A DNA stretch of 19,898 bases, taken from positions 1 to 19,898 of the forward strand of contig CAKUVH010000012.1 in assembly GCA_934695425.1 (NCBI GenBank), read 5' to 3'. The notes under the pieces are model-generated. The model saw only the letters and a list, made by a program, of their open reading frames with translations. It was not told the DNA's origin and did no database searches. The translations under genes were made by a program, and so were the position numbers. Source of the stretch: an uncultured Eubacteriales bacterium (GTDB taxonomy: Bacteria > Bacillota > Clostridia > Oscillospirales > Acutalibacteraceae). Every line of letters begins with the position of its first letter. Position 1 is the first letter of the stretch. Below, piece after piece: positions 19,875 to 19,898 of this stretch.

Positions 19875-19898
19875 GTTGGTGTTGATGACGCCGAGGGT
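19875..19898 (+). rRNA. rrf: 5S ribosomal RNA, copy 3 (cut by the window end)
   Basis: The first 24 bases are identical to copies 1 and 2 and start again exactly 183 bp after the previous copy. The array continues beyond the window. Confidence 0.85.

Overview
The window is a low-GC chromosomal segment of a Firmicute, most likely a gut-type Clostridia member (Oscillospirales/Ruminococcaceae-like by gene style). This placement is inference from AT-rich base use, strong AGGAGG ribosome sites, consensus sigma-A promoters (TTGACT/TTGAAT-17-TATAAT) and the gene set, not from a database match.

Layout. Bases 1-4980 (mostly + strand) hold the 3' end of mltG, a class B penicillin-binding transpeptidase, a convergent small membrane protein, a 32-residue membrane peptide, tmcAL, folC, and a tRNA-Ala(GGC) with its own promoter and terminator. 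Bases 4990-7935 are the accessory region. Four copies of a ~250-300 bp module each encode a 22-31 residue hydrophobic peptide on the + strand and a convergent ~90-100 nt RNA on the - strand; each looks like a type I toxin-antitoxin locus. Between copy A and copies B-D sits a minus-strand operon of three paralogous double-glycine-leader, bacteriocin-like precursors.

Bases 7939-10178 (- strand) carry an anti-sigma-antagonist/anti-sigma-kinase pair, a probable decayed small gene, and alanine racemase. dusB follows on the + strand, trailed by two decaying partial copies of its own 3' end and a ~400 bp stretch without a clear gene. Bases 11909-13691 (- strand) hold hisS and an MgsA-like protein whose usual catalytic residues are replaced. 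Bases 14032-18463 (- strand) are the elongasome operon mreB-mreC-mreD-mrdA, preceded by dut. The right end holds tandem 5S rRNA genes, each with its own promoter, with an exact 183 bp period; the third copy runs off the window.

How the parts fit. The housekeeping genes serve cell-wall growth (mltG, PBPs, alr, mreBCD-mrdA), tRNA modification and charging (tmcAL, dusB, hisS), folate (folC) and nucleotide sanitation (dut). The most novel part is the module array. Both RNAs of each module start at the same ten bases, GTAGTAGGAG, and the antisense RNA carries a C-rich stretch that co-varies with the toxin mRNA's Shine-Dalgarno sequence. This suggests an antitoxin that arose as an inverted copy of the toxin leader.
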